DNA of 14,695 nucleotides, taken from NCBI GenBank assembly GCA_020866945.1, contig JAJBVW010000195.1:5649-20343 (forward strand), given 5' to 3'. Under the pieces are notes generated by a model that saw only the letters and a program-made list of their open reading frames with translations, did not search any database and had not been told where the DNA came from. The position numbers and the translations under genes were made by a program. The stretch comes from Oscillospiraceae bacterium (GTDB taxonomy: Bacteria; Bacillota; Clostridia; Oscillospirales; Oscillospiraceae). Positions 5,634 to 13,031 of the stretch are shown here, piece by piece; the stretch's first letter is position 1, and each line of letters begins with the position of its first letter.

Positions 5634-5993
5634 ATGGTTTCAAGACCCGATACGAAAGGAAAGCGCGACAGACGCCACTACCGGCTGCGGTTTAAAATCA
5701 AAGGCACGCCCGAGCGTCCCCGTCTGTGCGTATTCCGCAGTGAAAAACACATTTATGCCCAGGTCATCGACGACGTGGCAGGGGTCACCCTGGCTGCGGC
5801 GGCCAGCAACGAGAAGGACTTTGAAGGCCCCGGCTCCAACCAGGAGGCCGCGCGCAAGGTCGGACAGATGGTTGCCGAGCGCGCCATTGCCAAGGGCATC
5901 GAGACCGTGGTCTTCGACCGCGGCGGATATGTTTACCATGGCCGTGTGCAGGCCCTGGCCGAAGGCGCCCGTGAGGGCGGCCTGAAATTCTGA
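5634..5993 (+). CDS. rplR: 50S ribosomal protein L18
   Basis: L18 binds 5S rRNA together with L5 and brings it to the central protuberance. The 119-residue product has the basic N-terminus (DTKGKRDRRHYRLRFKIKGT), the conserved ERPRLCVFRSEKHIYAQVID strand region and the C-terminal VVFDRGGYVYHGRVQALAEG then AREGGLKF. The start ATG is preceded by AAGGAGGTG. Stop is TGA. Order rplF-rplR-rpsE is standard. Confidence 0.98.
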   Translation: MVSRPDTKGKRDRRHYRLRFKIKGTPERPRLCVFRSEKHIYAQVIDDVAGVTLAAAASNEKDFEGPGSNQEAARKVGQMVAERAIAKGIETVVFDRGGYVYHGRVQALAEGAREGGLKF

Positions 5994-6009
5994 GGGAGGA
6001 GGAAACGAA

Positions 6010-6537
6010 ATGGCTTATCAGAACGACCGGCGTCCCCGCCGCAAGGAGGAGCAGGATGCTCCCGAGTATATAGAAAAAGTAGTTTCCCTCAACCGTGTCG
6101 CTAAAACGGTCAAGGGCGGCCGTATCGCCCGGTTCGCGGCGCTGTGCGTCGTGGGCGACGGCAAGGGCCGTGTCGGCTTTGGTACCGGCAAGGCAAATGA
6201 GGTCTCCGAGGCCATCCGCAAGGGTCTGGAGGATGCGAAGAAGAACATCGTCACCGTCACCATCACCGGCAGCACCATTCCCCATGAGGTGATTGGCAGC
6301 TTCGGCGCTGGCCGAGTGCTTCTCAAGCCCGCTGCCCCCGGTACCGGCATCATTGCCGGCAGCGCGGTGCGCGCCGTGGCGGAGGCCGCCGGCATCACCG
6401 ACATCCGTGCCAAGTGCCTGCGCAGCAATAACCCCGGCAACGTGGTGGCAGCTACCATGCAGGGTCTGCAGAGCCTGCGCAACGTAGAGCAGGTGGCCGC
6501 CGTCCGCGGCAAGACCCCCGGCGAGATACTGGGTTAA
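6010..6537 (+). CDS. rpsE: 30S ribosomal protein S5
   Basis: S5 sits at the mRNA entry side with S3 and S4 and affects decoding accuracy; spectinomycin-resistance changes map to its N-terminal loop. The product is 175 residues. A charged N-terminus (about 1-18) precedes the dsRNA-binding-like domain (about 19-85; VVSLNRVAKTVKGGRIARFA, VVGDGKGRVGFGTGKANEV), then the C-terminal domain (IPHEVIGSFGAGRVLLKPAA, GTGIIAGSAVRAVAEAAGI, SNNPGNVVAATMQGLQSL). The spectinomycin loop (about 32-41, KTVKGGRIAR) has no deletion. Ribosome-binding site GGGAGGAGG precedes ATG. It is 12 nt from rpmD. Confidence 0.98.
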   Translation: MAYQNDRRPRRKEEQDAPEYIEKVVSLNRVAKTVKGGRIARFAALCVVGDGKGRVGFGTGKANEVSEAIRKGLEDAKKNIVTVTITGSTIPHEVIGSFGAGRVLLKPAAPGTGIIAGSAVRAVAEAAGITDIRAKCLRSNNPGNVVAATMQGLQSLRNVEQVAAVRGKTPGEILG

Positions 6538-6549
6538 GGAGGCGCGGAC

Positions 6550-6732
6550 ATGGAAAAGAAACTGAAGATCCAGCTCGTTAAGAGCCTGAACGGCAGGAAT
6601 GACAAGCATATCGCTACCGCCGCGTCCCTGGGTCTGCATCGGATCGGCCAGTCCACCGTGCAGCCCGACAATCCCCAGACCCGCGGCAAGATCGCCCAGA
6701 TCGGCTATCTTGTGAAGGTCACAGAAGAATAA
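6550..6732 (+). CDS. rpmD: 50S ribosomal protein L30
   Basis: L30 is a small 23S rRNA-binding protein absent from some bacteria. The 60-residue product has the expected pattern: LKIQLVKSLNGRNDKHIATA, LGLHRIGQSTVQPDNPQTRG and the end KIAQIGYLVKVTEE. It has the short bacterial form. AAGGAGG at 6537-6543 overlaps the end of rpsE and precedes the ATG. Located between rpsE and rplO as usual. Confidence 0.97.
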   Translation: MEKKLKIQLVKSLNGRNDKHIATAASLGLHRIGQSTVQPDNPQTRGKIAQIGYLVKVTEE

Positions 6733-6744
6733 GGAGGGACAGCA

Positions 6745-7185
6745 ATGGAAATTCATGAGCTATCTCCCGCGCCCGGCAGCCGCAAGAAGGCCTGGCGCAA
6801 GGGCCGGGGCTATGCCACCGGCAACGGCAAGACCGCAGGGCGCGGCCACAAGGGCCAGAAGGCCCGCAGCGGCGGCGTGCGCGTGGGCTTCGAGGGCGGC
6901 CAGATGCCGCTGGCCCGGCGCATCCCCAAGCGCGGCTTCAACAACATTTTCGCCAAGCCCCTGGAGAGCGTGAACGTGGGCGTTCTTAACGACCGTTTTG
7001 AGGACGGCGCGGAGATCGACGCACAGGTTCTCCTGGACGCAGGCGTGCTGTCCAAATGCCAGTATGGTGTGAAGATTCTGGGCAGCGGCGACATCACCAA
7101 AAAGCTGACGGTTCGTGCCAAGGCCTTTTCCGCGACTGCCAAAGAAAAGATAGAGGCCGCAGGCGGAAAGGCTGAGGTGGTGTAA
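6745..7185 (+). CDS. rplO: 50S ribosomal protein L15
   Basis: L15 binds 23S rRNA late in assembly with a long extended N-terminal arm. The product has 146 residues. The opening MEIHELSPAPGSRKKAWRKG and the glycine-rich arm (GRGYATGNGKTAGRGHKGQK then ARSGG) are canonical, followed by GFEGGQMPLARRIPKRGFNN. The C-terminal globular part ends in the usual helix (SATAKEKIEAAGGKAEVV). The stop TAA is directly followed by the GTG start of secY, with no spacer; the secY ribosome-binding site lies within the last codons of rplO, so coupling is likely. Confidence 0.98.
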   Translation: MEIHELSPAPGSRKKAWRKGRGYATGNGKTAGRGHKGQKARSGGVRVGFEGGQMPLARRIPKRGFNNIFAKPLESVNVGVLNDRFEDGAEIDAQVLLDAGVLSKCQYGVKILGSGDITKKLTVRAKAFSATAKEKIEAAGGKAEVV

Positions 7186-8481
7186 GTGTTAAAGACATTT
7201 GCAAACGCATGGAAGATAGAGGAGATTCGCAAGAAAATCCTCTTCACCCTGTTCATCGTTTTGCTGTACAGGCTGGGCAACGCCGTGCCGGTGCCCTATG
7301 TGAACGTCACCTACCTCCAGGAGTATTTCACCTCCCTGGAAAACACGGTGCTGGGCCTGTATAACGTGATGAGCGGCGGCGCGTTCTCGTCTGCGACCAT
7401 CTTTGCTTTGTCCATCCAGCCCTATATCAACGCATCCATCATCATGCAGCTCCTTTGCGTGGCTATCCCCGCCCTGGAGCGCATGAGCAAGGATCAGGGC
7501 GAGGAGGGCCGCAAGAAGATCGCCTCCATCACCCGTTACGTCACTGTGGGCATCGGCCTTCTTCAGGGCTTTGCTTACTATATGCTCATCAAAAACAACA
7601 GCCTGCTGACCGCTGACGGCAGCGGCGTCTGGGCGGCCATCGTGATTGTGGTGACCTTCACCGCCGGCTCCGCGCTTATCATGTGGCTGGGTGAGCAGAT
7701 TACCGAGTTCGGCATCGGCAACGGTATCTCCATCATCCTGTTTGCCAGCATCGTCAGCCGTTTCCCGCAGGCGGCCGTTACCAGCTTCTCCAACATCAGC
7801 TCCGGCAGCCTGGCCTGGTGGGCCTTGCTCCTGATCGTTATTGGCTTCCTGGCCATGATTGTGCTGATCGTGTTCGTGAACGACGCGGAGCGGCGCATTC
7901 CGGTGCAGTACTCCAAGCGAGTGGTTGGCCGGAAGATGTACGGCGGCCAGAGCACCCACCTGCCTATGAAGGTGAATATGTCCGGCGTTATGCCTATCAT
8001 CTTCGCCCAGTCCATCGTGAGCCTCCCGGCTACCATTGTGCAGCTGGTGAAGGGCAGCACCCTGGAGGCAGGCACCTTCGCCTATTATATCTCCCAGACG
8101 AACACCTGGCTGTACGTCATTTGCTACGCACTGCTGATTGTGTTCTTTGGATACTTCTACAGCACTATCCAGTTCAACCCCATCGAGATAAGCAACAACC
8201 TTCGGAAAAACGGCGGCTTTATCCCCGGCTATCGCCCGGGTAAGCCCACAAGCGAGTATATCCAGAAGGTTCTCAACAAAATCACTCTCTTTGGAAGCCT
8301 GTATCTGTGCATCATCGCGACGGTACCCTATATCATCAGTATCTATTCCGACGTGGCGCAGAATGTTGGCATCTCCCTTGGCGGCACCTCCATCATCATT
8401 GTGGTAGGCGTGGCTTTGGAGACCGTTCAGATCCTGGAATCCCAGATGCTCATGCGGCACTATAAGGGCTTCCTGGACTAA
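7186..8481 (+). CDS. secY: Protein translocase channel subunit SecY
   Basis: SecY is the pore of the Sec translocon in the cytoplasmic membrane, working with SecE, SecG and the SecA motor. The product is 431 residues, typical. It starts with GTG directly after the rplO stop; MLKTFANAWKIEEIRKKILF matches the family start, and GAGGTGG near 7174-7180 can serve as ribosome-binding site. About ten hydrophobic segments are visible (for example about 18-36, 68-95, 118-136, 150-167, 178-193, 211-230, 267-289, 308-326, 367-386, 398-415). Conserved elements include GEQITEFGIGNGIS (169-182), ERRIPVQYSKR (235-245) before the cytosolic loop, and NNLRKNGGFIPGYRPG (337-352), the loop that contacts SecA and ribosome. 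Confidence 0.98.
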   Translation: MLKTFANAWKIEEIRKKILFTLFIVLLYRLGNAVPVPYVNVTYLQEYFTSLENTVLGLYNVMSGGAFSSATIFALSIQPYINASIIMQLLCVAIPALERMSKDQGEEGRKKIASITRYVTVGIGLLQGFAYYMLIKNNSLLTADGSGVWAAIVIVVTFTAGSALIMWLGEQITEFGIGNGISIILFASIVSRFPQAAVTSFSNISSGSLAWWALLLIVIGFLAMIVLIVFVNDAERRIPVQYSKRVVGRKMYGGQSTHLPMKVNMSGVMPIIFAQSIVSLPATIVQLVKGSTLEAGTFAYYISQTNTWLYVICYALLIVFFGYFYSTIQFNPIEISNNLRKNGGFIPGYRPGKPTSEYIQKVLNKITLFGSLYLCIIATVPYIISIYSDVAQNVGISLGGTSIIIVVGVALETVQILESQMLMRHYKGFLD

Positions 8482-8497
8482 GGAGGGGTCGAACACC

Positions 8498-9130
8498 ATG
8501 AAGCTTATCATGCTCGGCGCCCCTGGCGCCGGTAAGGGTACGCAGGCGGAGATCCTTGCGAAGAAGCTGGACGTACCCACCATTTCCACCGGAAACATCC
8601 TGCGGGCCGCCGTGAAGGCGGGCACCCCCATTGGCCTGAAGGCCAAGTCCTACATGGACGCGGGGGCGCTTGTACCGGATGATGTCATCATTGGCATCAT
8701 TGCGGAGGCTCTCCAGGGTCCGGAGTGCGCCAAAGGCTACATCCTCGACGGCGTGCCCCGCACCATTCCCCAGGCGGAGGCCATGGAGGAGCAGGGCGTT
8801 CAGATTGATTATGCGGTCGATCTGGAGGTGGACGACGACACGATTGTGGAGCGCATGAGCGGACGGCGCACCTGCCCCGCCTGCGGCGCCTCCTATCATG
8901 TGGTTAACAATCCTCCCAAGCAGGAGGGAGTCTGCGACCAGTGCGGCGGCGCACTGACCATCCGCGCGGATGACGCGCCGGAGACGGTCAAAAACCGTCT
9001 GGACACCTATCACAAGCAGACAGAGCCTCTTATCGCGTTCTATCAGCAGCGCGGCAAGCTCAAAACCGTGGCCAATCAGCCCACCATCCAGGCTACCACG
9101 GCGGAGATATATAAGGCTTTGGGGATATGA
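8498..9130 (+). CDS. adk: Adenylate kinase, zinc-LID type
   Basis: Adk interconverts ATP + AMP and 2 ADP in the cytosol. The 210-residue product has the P-loop GAPGAGKGTQ (7-16), the AMP-binding STGNILRAAV (30-39) and LDGVPRT (83-89), and a long LID domain (about 122-158). LID cysteines 126, 129, 146 and 149 (CPAC and CDQC) form a structural zinc site, seen in many Gram-positive enzymes. The LDGFPRT motif usual in the family has Val in place of Phe, and the usual Asp of STGDxLR is Asn; both look like lineage variants, since the catalytic Arg and Lys residues remain. Start follows AAGGAGG. The stop overlaps the map start (ATGA). Its place after secY is the classic arrangement. Confidence 0.98.
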   Translation: MKLIMLGAPGAGKGTQAEILAKKLDVPTISTGNILRAAVKAGTPIGLKAKSYMDAGALVPDDVIIGIIAEALQGPECAKGYILDGVPRTIPQAEAMEEQGVQIDYAVDLEVDDDTIVERMSGRRTCPACGASYHVVNNPPKQEGVCDQCGGALTIRADDAPETVKNRLDTYHKQTEPLIAFYQQRGKLKTVANQPTIQATTAEIYKALGI

Positions 9131-9888
9131 GCAGTATCATCATCAAATCCCCGCGGGAGATTGAGCTGATGCGTCAGGCCGGGAGAATTACCGCGGCTGC
9201 CCGGACAATAGCCCGGGAAATGGTTGCCCCCGGCGTGACGACAGCTCAAATCGACCGAGAAGTCCGTCACTTCATCGAAAAGAGCGGCGCAACACCAACC
9301 TTTTTGGGGTACGGCGGCTTTCCCGCCAGTGTGTGCCTTTCTGTGAACGACGAAGTGATACACGGCATCCCCGGCCACCGGCGTTTGAAGGAAGGCGACA
9401 TCGTCTCCGTAGACGTGGGGGCTACCTGGAAGGGCTATGTGGGCGACTGCGCCGGAACCTATATTGCAGGCGAAGGCAGCGAGGAGGCAAAGCGTCTTAT
9501 CGCCGTCACCCGGCAGAGCTTTTTTGAGGGGATTGCCCAAGCCCGTGCGGGCAATCATGTGGGCGACATATCCCACGCCGTTCAGACATATGTTGAGAGG
9601 AATGGCTTCGGCGTTGTCCGGGAATATGTAGGCCACGGCGTTGGAAGCGAGATGCACGAGGCGCCGGAGGTACCGAACTACGGCCCTGCGGGTCACGGCC
9701 CCAAGCTGGTCAGAAACATGACCATCGCGGTGGAGCCAATGGTGACCCAGGGAACATGGGAGGTCAAGGTTCTGAAAGATGGCTGGACCGTCAAGACCCT
9801 GGACGGCAAGCTGTCCGCCCACTATGAAAACACCATCCTCATCACCGACGGGGAGCCGGAGATCCTCACTTATGGGGAGGATCTGTGA
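9127..9888 (+). CDS. map: Type I methionine aminopeptidase
   Basis: Map removes the initiator methionine from nascent proteins at the ribosome. The 253-residue product has the pita-bread fold without an N-terminal extension (type Ia). Expected metal ligands are all present: Asp96, Asp107, His170, Glu203 and Glu234, in SVDVGA, GDCAGTY, VGHGVG, AVEPM and YENT contexts; His80 (NDEVIHG) and His177 match the substrate-binding histidines. The start ATG overlaps the adk stop by 4 nt and has only a weak GGGG upstream, suggesting translational coupling to adk. Stop TGA is directly followed by the ATG of the KOW gene. Confidence 0.98.
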   Translation: MSSIIIKSPREIELMRQAGRITAAARTIAREMVAPGVTTAQIDREVRHFIEKSGATPTFLGYGGFPASVCLSVNDEVIHGIPGHRRLKEGDIVSVDVGATWKGYVGDCAGTYIAGEGSEEAKRLIAVTRQSFFEGIAQARAGNHVGDISHAVQTYVERNGFGVVREYVGHGVGSEMHEAPEVPNYGPAGHGPKLVRNMTIAVEPMVTQGTWEVKVLKDGWTVKTLDGKLSAHYENTILITDGEPEILTYGEDL

Positions 9889-10164
9889 ATGAAGCGGCCA
9901 ATGCCCTACGACATTGTAGCGTCCCTTGCGGGACATGATGAGGGGAATCTGTTTATGGTTATTGGCTGCCAGGCCGGCCGGCTTCTGCTGTGCGACGGCA
10001 AGGGGCGGCCCATGGCCGAGCCAAAGAAAAAAAGCCCCAGGCACGTCCGCCTTGTGCGGCAGGGAAATACCCCGCCAGAGACGGACAAGGACATCAGGAC
10101 AACATTAGCACAGGCGGTCGGCCAGACCGCGGCGAAGGAGGGAGAGCTTCTTGGCGAAAGATGA
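9889..10164 (+). CDS. KOW-domain (L14e-like) RNA-binding protein
   Basis: A 91-residue basic protein of the small KOW/ribosomal L14e-like family often found between map and infA in Clostridia; its function is not established. Visible features are an N-terminal beta-rich segment with the family pattern DIVASLAGHDEGNLFMVIG (8-26), then VLLC-DGKGRP-like residues (31-41: RLLLCDGKGRP), then PKKKSPRHVRL (45-55), which is a likely RNA contact. The C-terminal third is polar and variable. ATG follows the map stop without spacer; GGGGAGG at 9874-9880 in map fits as ribosome-binding site. An alternative ATG at 9901 would remove four residues. The 3' end overlaps the infA start by 14 nt. A role in ribosome assembly or translation is inferred only from family and neighbours. 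Confidence 0.85.
   Translation: MKRPMPYDIVASLAGHDEGNLFMVIGCQAGRLLLCDGKGRPMAEPKKKSPRHVRLVRQGNTPPETDKDIRTTLAQAVGQTAAKEGELLGER
10136..10153 (+). promoter_or_regulatory. Ribosome-binding site and TTG start of infA
   Basis: AAGGAGGG at 10136-10143 lies seven bases before TTG at 10151. No ATG or GTG in the infA frame gives the canonical MAKDDVIE opening, so this site decides the start. It lies inside the last codons of the preceding KOW gene. Confidence 0.8.
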
Positions 10165-10369
10165 CGTTATCGAGCTGGAGGGCACCGTGGTTGAGGCGCT
10201 GCCTAACACCATGTTCCAGGTGGACATCGGCGGCGGCCATATCATCCTGGCCCATATTTCCGGCAAGCTGCGGATGAATTTTATCCGCATCCTTCCGGGA
10301 GATAAGGTCACAGTGCAGATGTCGCCCTATGACCTCACCCGGGGCCGCATCACCTGGCGCACCAAGTAA
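10151..10369 (+). CDS. infA: Translation initiation factor IF-1
   Basis: IF-1 occupies the A site of the 30S subunit during initiation and helps IF-2 and IF-3. The 72-residue product is one OB-fold (S1-like) domain, full length, with the conserved MAKDDVIELEGTVVEALPNT, GHIILAHISGKLRMNFIRIL and PGDKVTVQMSPYDLTRGRIT segments. Start is TTG, required because MAKDD is near-invariant and a strong ribosome-binding site precedes it. The gene overlaps the end of the KOW gene by 14 nt in another frame, implying coupling. Located between map/KOW and rpmJ as in most Firmicutes. Confidence 0.97.
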   Translation: MAKDDVIELEGTVVEALPNTMFQVDIGGGHIILAHISGKLRMNFIRILPGDKVTVQMSPYDLTRGRITWRTK

Positions 10370-10406
10370 CAAAACACAACTGCCTGAGATAAAAGGAGGC
10401 TTACCG

Positions 10407-10520
10407 ATGAAAGTTAGGCCCAGTGTCAAGCCCATGTGCGAAAAATGCAAGGTCATTAAGCGCCATGGCCGGGTTATGGTTATTTGCCCGAACCCGAAGC
10501 ATAAGCAGAGACAAGGCTGA
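10407..10520 (+). CDS. rpmJ: 50S ribosomal protein L36, zinc type
   Basis: L36 is the smallest large-subunit protein and stabilises 23S rRNA near the peptidyl-transferase centre. The 37-residue product MKVRPSVKPMCEKCKVIKRH followed by GRVMVICPNPKHKQRQG is standard. Cys11, Cys14, Cys27 and His32 form the zinc site (C+ form). AAAAGGAGG precedes the ATG. The 37 nt after infA show nothing beyond that site. Confidence 0.98.
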   Translation: MKVRPSVKPMCEKCKVIKRHGRVMVICPNPKHKQRQG

Positions 10521-10554
10521 CAGCCTATCTTCAAGAAAGGATTGATTGCGAAAG

Positions 10555-10923
10555 ATGGCACGAATCGCCGGCGTTGACCTGCCCAAAGACAAGCGCGTTG
10601 AGATAGGTCTGACCTATGTCTACGGCATTGGCAGGACATCTGCAAAGAAAATACTGGAAGAGACCGGGATCAACCCGGACACCCGCGTGAAGGATCTCAC
10701 CGAGGCCGAGGAGGCCAAGCTCCGCGAGTGCATCGACAAGGAATACGTTGTGGAGGGCGACCTGCGCCGCCAGAACGCATTGGACATCAAGCGCCTGATG
10801 GAGATAGGCTCCTACCGTGGCACACGCCACCGCAAGGGCCTGCCCGTTCGCGGCCAGCGGACCAAGACAAATGCCCGCACCCGCAAAGGCCCCAAGCGCA
10901 CCATCGCCAACAAGAAAAAGTAA
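10555..10923 (+). CDS. rpsM: 30S ribosomal protein S13
   Basis: S13 forms inter-subunit bridges with L5 and 23S rRNA and contacts P-site tRNA through its basic tail. From ATG 10555 the product is 122 residues, beginning MARIAGVDLPKDKRVEIGLT, the canonical opening. A TTG at 10546 in frame would add three residues (MRK) and sits closer to the only visible ribosome-binding site (AAAGGA, 10536-10541), so the true start is not certain; ATG is preferred on family grounds. The helix-two-turn-helix and C-terminal tail (SYRGTRHRKGLPVRGQRTKT then NARTRKGPKRTIANKKK) are intact. First gene of the alpha section. Confidence 0.96.
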   Translation: MARIAGVDLPKDKRVEIGLTYVYGIGRTSAKKILEETGINPDTRVKDLTEAEEAKLRECIDKEYVVEGDLRRQNALDIKRLMEIGSYRGTRHRKGLPVRGQRTKTNARTRKGPKRTIANKKK

Positions 10924-10939
10924 GGGAGGGAAGAGATAA

Positions 10940-11341
10940 ATGGCAACCGCTCAAAAGGGCAAGAAGGTTCGTACCCGCCGTCGGGAACGGAAAAACATTG
11001 AAAAGGGCCAGGTGCATATCAGCTCTTCCTTCAATAACACCATGGTCACCGTAACCGACACCCAGGGCAACGCGATAAGCTGGGCCAGCGCCGGTGGCAT
11101 GGGCTTCCGGGGCAGCCGGAAGTCCACTCCCTTCGCTGCGTCCACCGCTGCGGAGACTGCCGCACGCGCCGCCATGGAGCATGGCCTCAAGACGGTCGAG
11201 GTGTTTGTGAAAGGCCCCGGCAGCGGCCGTGAGGCCGCCATCCGCGCCCTGCAGACCGCCGGCCTGGAGGTCACGATGATCAAAGACGTGACGCCCATCC
11301 CCCACAATGGATGCCGCCCGCCGAAGCGCCGCCGCGTCTGA
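10940..11341 (+). CDS. rpsK: 30S ribosomal protein S11
   Basis: S11 forms part of the 30S platform with S18 and S6/S21 near the mRNA exit. The 133-residue product has a basic N-terminus (QKGKKVRTRRRERKNIEKGQ), then VHISSSFNNTMVTVTDTQGN, WASAGGMGFRGSRKSTPFAA and the closing signature TPIPHNGCRPPKRRRV. All hallmark segments are present and the length is normal. AAGGGAGGGAAG precedes the ATG. Stop is TGA; rpsD follows after 21 nt. Confidence 0.98.
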   Translation: MATAQKGKKVRTRRRERKNIEKGQVHISSSFNNTMVTVTDTQGNAISWASAGGMGFRGSRKSTPFAASTAAETAARAAMEHGLKTVEVFVKGPGSGREAAIRALQTAGLEVTMIKDVTPIPHNGCRPPKRRRV

Positions 11342-11362
11342 TGTAAAGGAGGAAAGGTTACT

Positions 11363-11959
11363 ATGGCTAGAAATATGCAGCCTGTTCTCAAGCGCTGCCG
11401 TACCCTGGGCATCTCCCCGGCGGTCATGGGCTATTCCAAGACCTCCAACCGCAATCCCGGCGCCCAGAAGCGGACGAAAAAGTCCGAGTACGCCATGCAG
11501 CTCAATGAGAAGCAGAAGGTCAAATTCATCTATGGCATCCTGGAAAAGCAGTTCCGTATGTACTACGAAAAGGCCACCAAGATGCCCGGTAAGACCGGCG
11601 AGAACCTGCTGATCCTGGTGGAACGCCGCCTGGACAACGTGGTATTCCGTCTGGGCTTTGCCTCCACCCGCTGGGAGGCCCGTCAGCTTGTCAGCCACGG
11701 CCACTATACCGTCAACGGCAAGCGCGTTGACATCCCGTCCTATCTTGTAAAGGTGGGGGACATCATCGCTGTCAGTGAAAAGAGCAGCAGCAACACCCGC
11801 TTCAAGACCATGAAAGAGGAAGATACCTTTACCGCCACTCCCAAGTGGCTGAGTCGGGATAAGAACGTCCTCGTGGGCAAGGTAACGGCCATGCCCGCAC
11901 GGGATGACATTGATTATGAGGTAGACGAGCTCCTCATCGTCGAGCTGTACTCCAAGTAA
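11363..11959 (+). CDS. rpsD: 30S ribosomal protein S4, zinc-free form
   Basis: S4 nucleates 30S assembly on the 5' domain of 16S rRNA, contributes to accuracy and mRNA unwinding, and is a translational repressor of its own operon in E. coli and Bacillus. The 198-residue product has an N-terminal domain with a single cysteine (Cys12), so the zinc-binding version is excluded. The S4 RNA-binding domain covers about residues 88-150 (RRLDNVVFRLGFASTRWEAR, QLVSHGHYTVNGKRVDIPSY). It lies inside the alpha cluster, as in Clostridia, rather than apart as in Bacillus subtilis. AAAGGAGGAAAGG precedes the ATG. Confidence 0.97.
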   Translation: MARNMQPVLKRCRTLGISPAVMGYSKTSNRNPGAQKRTKKSEYAMQLNEKQKVKFIYGILEKQFRMYYEKATKMPGKTGENLLILVERRLDNVVFRLGFASTRWEARQLVSHGHYTVNGKRVDIPSYLVKVGDIIAVSEKSSSNTRFKTMKEEDTFTATPKWLSRDKNVLVGKVTAMPARDDIDYEVDELLIVELYSK

Positions 11960-11992
11960 GACCCTCACAAGTTGGTAGGCTGTACTCGCGCA

Positions 11993-12006
11993 ACGCCATT
12001 AGGCGT
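11993..12006 (+). other. Small hairpin in the rpsD-rpoA gap
   Basis: ACGCC-ATTA-GGCGT is a perfect 5-bp stem in the 73-nt gap between rpsD and rpoA. No T-run follows, so it is not a terminator, and no promoter is recognisable in the gap. The rpoA ribosome-binding site (GAAGGAGGG) lies 10-19 nt downstream of it. Such a short stem may be chance. Confidence 0.4.
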
Positions 12007-12032
12007 ACAAATTTGAAGGAGGGTATGAACAC

Positions 12033-12992
12033 ATGATAGAGATTGAGAAGCCGCGCATCGAGTGTGTGGAAAACCCGGCCGATGAGAGCTACGGCAAGTT
12101 TGTCGTTGAGCCGCTGGAGCGTGGCTACGGCACCACGCTGGGCAACTCCCTGCGCAGGGTGCTGCTCAGCTCCCTGCCTGGCACCGCTGTCACGACGATA
12201 AAAATCGCCGGCGTCCAGCATGAGTTCACCACGATCCCCGGCGTGAAGGAGGATGTGACGGAAATTGTCCTGAACATCAAGACCCTGATCGCCCGTCTCC
12301 ATCGGGACGGCCCGAAGACCGTCTATATCGAAGCTGTGGGGCCGTGCGAGGTGACTGCTGGAGACATCAAGGCCGACGGCGAGGTGGAGATCCTCAATCC
12401 CGAGCTGCACATCGCGACCCTGGGGCCTGACGCGGCGCTGTCGATGGAAATGACCATCGCCCACGGCCGGGGTTATGTGCCTGCGGAGAAGAACAAGCCC
12501 CTGCAGACCGTGGCGGGCGTCATCCCCGTGGATTCCATTTACACCCCTGTCCTGAAGGTGAACTACGCGGTGGAGAATACCCGCGTGGGCAACCAGACGG
12601 ATTACGACAAGCTGACGCTGGAGGTCTGGACGGACAAGACCATTTCCCCGAGGGACGCTGTTTCCCTGGGCGCGAAGATTTTGTGCGACCACTTCACCCT
12701 GTTCACTGACCTGTCCCAGGCCATGAACATGGGTTCCACCGTGGTGGAAAAGACCGAGACGGTCAAGGACAAGATCATGGAGATGACCATTGAGGAGCTT
12801 GACCTGTCTGTGCGCAGCTTCAACTGCCTGAAGCGGGCCAACATCAACACGGTGGAGGATCTGGTATCCAAAACGCAGGACGAGATGATCAAGGTTCGCA
12901 ACCTGGGCCGCAAGAGCCTGGAAGAAGTCATCCAAAAGCTGGCCATTATGGGGCTGTCCCTGGCCAGCGAGGAGGAAGGCAGCAAGCAATAA
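12033..12992 (+). CDS. rpoA: DNA-directed RNA polymerase alpha subunit
   Basis: RpoA dimerises to start RNA polymerase assembly, and its C-terminal domain binds UP-element DNA and activators. The product is 319 residues, normal for Firmicutes. The N-terminal domain (about 1-230) contains VEPLERGYGTTLGNSLRRVL (26-45) for dimerisation and beta/beta' contact, and NYAVENTRVGNQTDYDKLTL (177-196). A linker (about 231-249) leads to the C-terminal domain (about 250-312). There, DNA-contact residues equivalent to E. coli R265, N268, G296, K298 and S299 are Arg261, Asn264, Gly292, Lys294 and Ser295. The start follows GAAGGAGGG. Co-transcription with ribosomal genes links polymerase supply to ribosome supply. 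Confidence 0.98.
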   Translation: MIEIEKPRIECVENPADESYGKFVVEPLERGYGTTLGNSLRRVLLSSLPGTAVTTIKIAGVQHEFTTIPGVKEDVTEIVLNIKTLIARLHRDGPKTVYIEAVGPCEVTAGDIKADGEVEILNPELHIATLGPDAALSMEMTIAHGRGYVPAEKNKPLQTVAGVIPVDSIYTPVLKVNYAVENTRVGNQTDYDKLTLEVWTDKTISPRDAVSLGAKILCDHFTLFTDLSQAMNMGSTVVEKTETVKDKIMEMTIEELDLSVRSFNCLKRANINTVEDLVSKTQDEMIKVRNLGRKSLEEVIQKLAIMGLSLASEEEGSKQ

Positions 12993-13031
12993 CACCCGAA
13001 AACCGATACTCTTTTATGGAGGTAAACGAAA

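Noticed and set aside
5785..8646. Long minus-strand open frames opposite rpsE, rpmD, rplO and secY (up to 485 codons)
   Set aside because: They lie wholly opposite certain ribosomal and secY genes, have His/Gly/Ala/Asp-rich compositions typical of antisense readings of GC-rich codons, and show no family motif or ribosome-binding site.
11960..12032. Promoter or S4-binding leader before rpoA
   Set aside because: Only a 5-bp hairpin and a ribosome-binding site are visible; no promoter boxes and no extended structure.
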